DNA of 5,491 nt from Clostridia bacterium. GTDB taxonomy: Bacteria > Bacillota > Clostridia > Christensenellales > Aristaeellaceae. The DNA is taken from contig JAUNBY010000056.1 in the NCBI GenBank assembly GCA_030526935.1, forward strand, positions 6,503-11,993, written 5' to 3'. Of the stretch, positions 4,251-5,491 are shown one piece after another; position 1 is the first letter of the stretch, and each line of letters starts with the position of its first letter. The notes beneath the pieces are model-generated. The model was not told the origin of the DNA, searched no databases, and was given only the letters and a program-made list of their open reading frames with translations. The position numbers and the translations under genes were made by a program.

Positions 4251-5491
4251 GGGAGACTCTCCCTTCTTTTTTTGGTTGGATAGTATTGTTGAAGCAGCGC
4301 TTTGAGTTTTTTTACATCCAGCGGTTTGCCGATGTGCGCGTCCATGCCGGCGGCGCGGGTTTTTTCGATATCGTCGGTAAAGGCGTCGGCTGTAACGGCA
4401 ATGATGGGTATTCTGGTCGCGTCCTCGCGCGGCAGGGCGCGAATCGCGCGACTGGCTTCAAGTCCGTCCATTACGGGCATACGAATATCCATCAGAATCA
4501 CGTCGTAATATCCGACGGGCGAACTTGAAAAGCGCTCGACGGCTTCTTTGCCGTCGATGACAGCGTCGGCCGTAAGGCCGAATTTCTCGATGAGCGTCAT
4601 GGCTATCTGGCGATTGATTTCGTTGTCCTCGGCCACAAGAGCGTGCATGCCTGTCAGATCCGATAATTCCGAGCCATTGGCGGACTTTGGCGCCGCCTGT
4701 TCGGGAGCGGCGCAGTATGTAAGCGGCAGCGTCACGGTAAAGCGTGTACCCTCGTTTATAACGCTGTGAACTTCAATTTTGCCTTCGAGCTTATCGACAA
4801 GGCGCTTTACTATGGTAAGACCCAGACCGCTCCCCTTGTATTGAGAGCGGCTGCCGCCGTCCTCCTGTACGAACGGCTCGAACATGTGTTCTATAAACTC
4901 CGGCTTCATGCCAACGCCGGTATCCTCAACGATCATCTGATACAAAGCCGGATCGTCCTGCGTTTCGCGAATGCGCACGCTTACGCGCCCGCCCGGCGGC
5001 GTAAACTTGACCGCGTTGCCTATGAGATTTGTCAATATCTGTATAATAATCTGTCTGTCGGCCATCGCATAGGGGTTTTTAAGCCCCGTAATATCCTTTT
5101 CCAGGTTCAGATTGCGCTGCGCGGCCAGCACTTCGACGTGAACGCAACACTCGCTAACCAATTCGCGAAGGTCAACGGCGGTTGCGTGTACTTCCACGCG
5201 ATCCTGCTCGATGCGGGACACGTCAAGCACGTCGTTTATGAGCATCATCAGCTGCCGTGAGGAGAGGTCGATTTTATGAAGACAGTCGGATATGGCGTCG
5301 TTGTCGCCAAGGTGATCCTGAGCTATGTAGCACATGCCTATGATGCCGTTGAGGGGCGTGCGCATATCGTGAGACATGCGGGAGAGGAAGTCGCTTTTTG
5401 CTTTGTTGGCGCGGCGCGCTTCTTCGGCGGCGTTTTGCTGGCGCGCGACGGTCTGGCGTGCGTTTGTCCACACGAAGAAAACAACCAGAGC
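4247..5491 (-). CDS. Hybrid sensor histidine kinase/response regulator, 5' end outside window
   Basis: The frame is open to the right edge; the sensor region and true start lie outside. Residue 1 here is the GTG-encoded Val at 5471-5473. The preceding codons read ALVVFF, the end of a membrane helix. A short coiled coil (4-28) leads to a HisKA domain with H-box SHDMRTP and phospho-acceptor His35. The HATPase_c domain shows N-box NLIGNAVKF (149-157), G1 DTGVGM (184-189), F-box FEPF (198-201) and G2 GSGLGL (214-219). After a linker (251-276) comes one receiver domain with the acidic pair Glu282-Asp283, phospho-acceptor Asp329 (LMDIRMPVMDG), Thr361 and Lys383 (GKP). All catalytic residues are present. 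The receiver is C-terminal with no HPt or DNA-binding domain, so an HPt protein and final regulator elsewhere are expected. Translation stops at 4247-4249, overlapping the lipoprotein ATG, which makes the lipoprotein the likely ligand-presenting partner. A GTG start at 5473 is not credible because it would sit inside the membrane helix. Confidence 0.92.
   Translation of the reverse strand, partial: ALVVFFVWTNARQTVARQQNAAEEARRANKAKSDFLSRMSHDMRTPLNGIIGMCYIAQDHLGDNDAISDCLHKIDLSSRQLMMLINDVLDVSRIEQDRVEVHATAVDLRELVSECCVHVEVLAAQRNLNLEKDITGLKNPYAMADRQIIIQILTNLIGNAVKFTPPGGRVSVRIRETQDDPALYQMIVEDTGVGMKPEFIEHMFEPFVQEDGGSRSQYKGSGLGLTIVKRLVDKLEGKIEVHSVINEGTRFTVTLPLTYCAAPEQAAPKSANGSELSDLTGMHALVAEDNEINRQIAMTLIEKFGLTADAVIDGKEAVERFSSSPVGYYDVILMDIRMPVMDGLEASRAIRALPREDATRIPIIAVTADAFTDDIEKTRAAGMDAHIGKPLDVKKLKALLQQYYPTKKRRESLP
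4251..4263 (-). promoter_or_regulatory. Hairpin enclosing the lipoprotein ribosome binding site
   Basis: The 13 bases directly before the lipoprotein ATG form an odd palindrome (GGGAGA-G-TCTCCC on the minus strand). In RNA this gives a GGGAG/CUCCC stem with an AGU loop. The 5' arm is the ribosome binding site (AGGGAG), so it is hidden when folded. Ribosomes finishing the kinase gene, whose TGA overlaps the ATG, would open it. This supports translational coupling of the two genes. Confidence 0.5.

Noticed and set aside
4766..5260. Plus-strand open frame of 164 codons
   Set aside because: It is antisense to the intact histidine kinase domain, whose motifs are all present in the minus-strand frame. 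The open frame is a by-product of codon bias.
5471..5473. GTG as the start of the histidine kinase
   Set aside because: The frame stays open to the window edge and the codons before it encode the end of a membrane helix, so the gene is partial.

Overview
The window looks like a chromosomal segment of a Gram-positive, Clostridia-type bacterium, probably uncultured. All real genes lie on the minus strand. The evidence is a lipoprotein with a Gram-positive-style signal, GGAGG-type ribosome binding sites, one textbook sigma-A promoter, a YtvI-like AI-2E family membrane protein, and a hybrid kinase with a single receiver domain. Base composition is moderately GC-rich, yet ATA is a favoured isoleucine codon. 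I cannot name a genus from this.

In transcription order (right to left) there are two groups. The first is a sensory pair. A membrane-bound hybrid histidine kinase/response regulator (4247-5491) is cut by the window edge just inside its last membrane helix. Its stop codon overlaps by 4 bases (ATGA) the start of a 607-residue lipoprotein (2427-4250). The lipoprotein joins a family-1-type solute-binding domain to a domain resembling the C-terminal half of UshA-type 5'-nucleotidases, without the catalytic metallophosphoesterase half. No ABC permease or ATPase gene follows within the window. The simplest reading is that the lipoprotein is an extracytoplasmic ligand-capture subunit for the kinase rather than a transport component. 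The pair has its ribosome binding site inside a small hairpin, which suggests translational coupling. This fusion and its coupling to the kinase are the most unusual things here.

Next comes a roughly 280-base non-coding stretch (2150-2426). It holds three helically phased AT-rich repeats, a near-consensus promoter (TTGAAA-17-TATAAT), a stem-loop at the predicted 5' end of the transcript, and a strong ribosome binding site for a TTG start. I see no convincing terminator for the sensory pair.

The second group, driven at least in part by that promoter, is an AI-2E family transporter (872-2149), a 158-residue secreted protein of unknown function (355-831), and the beginning of lon (1-250), which encodes the ATP-dependent Lon protease and runs off the left edge. 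The 104-base gap before lon contains two small GC hairpins but no promoter I would defend, so lon may be read through from upstream or have a promoter I cannot recognise.

I found no tRNA, rRNA, insertion sequence or CRISPR. All plus-strand open frames are antisense shadows of the minus-strand genes.
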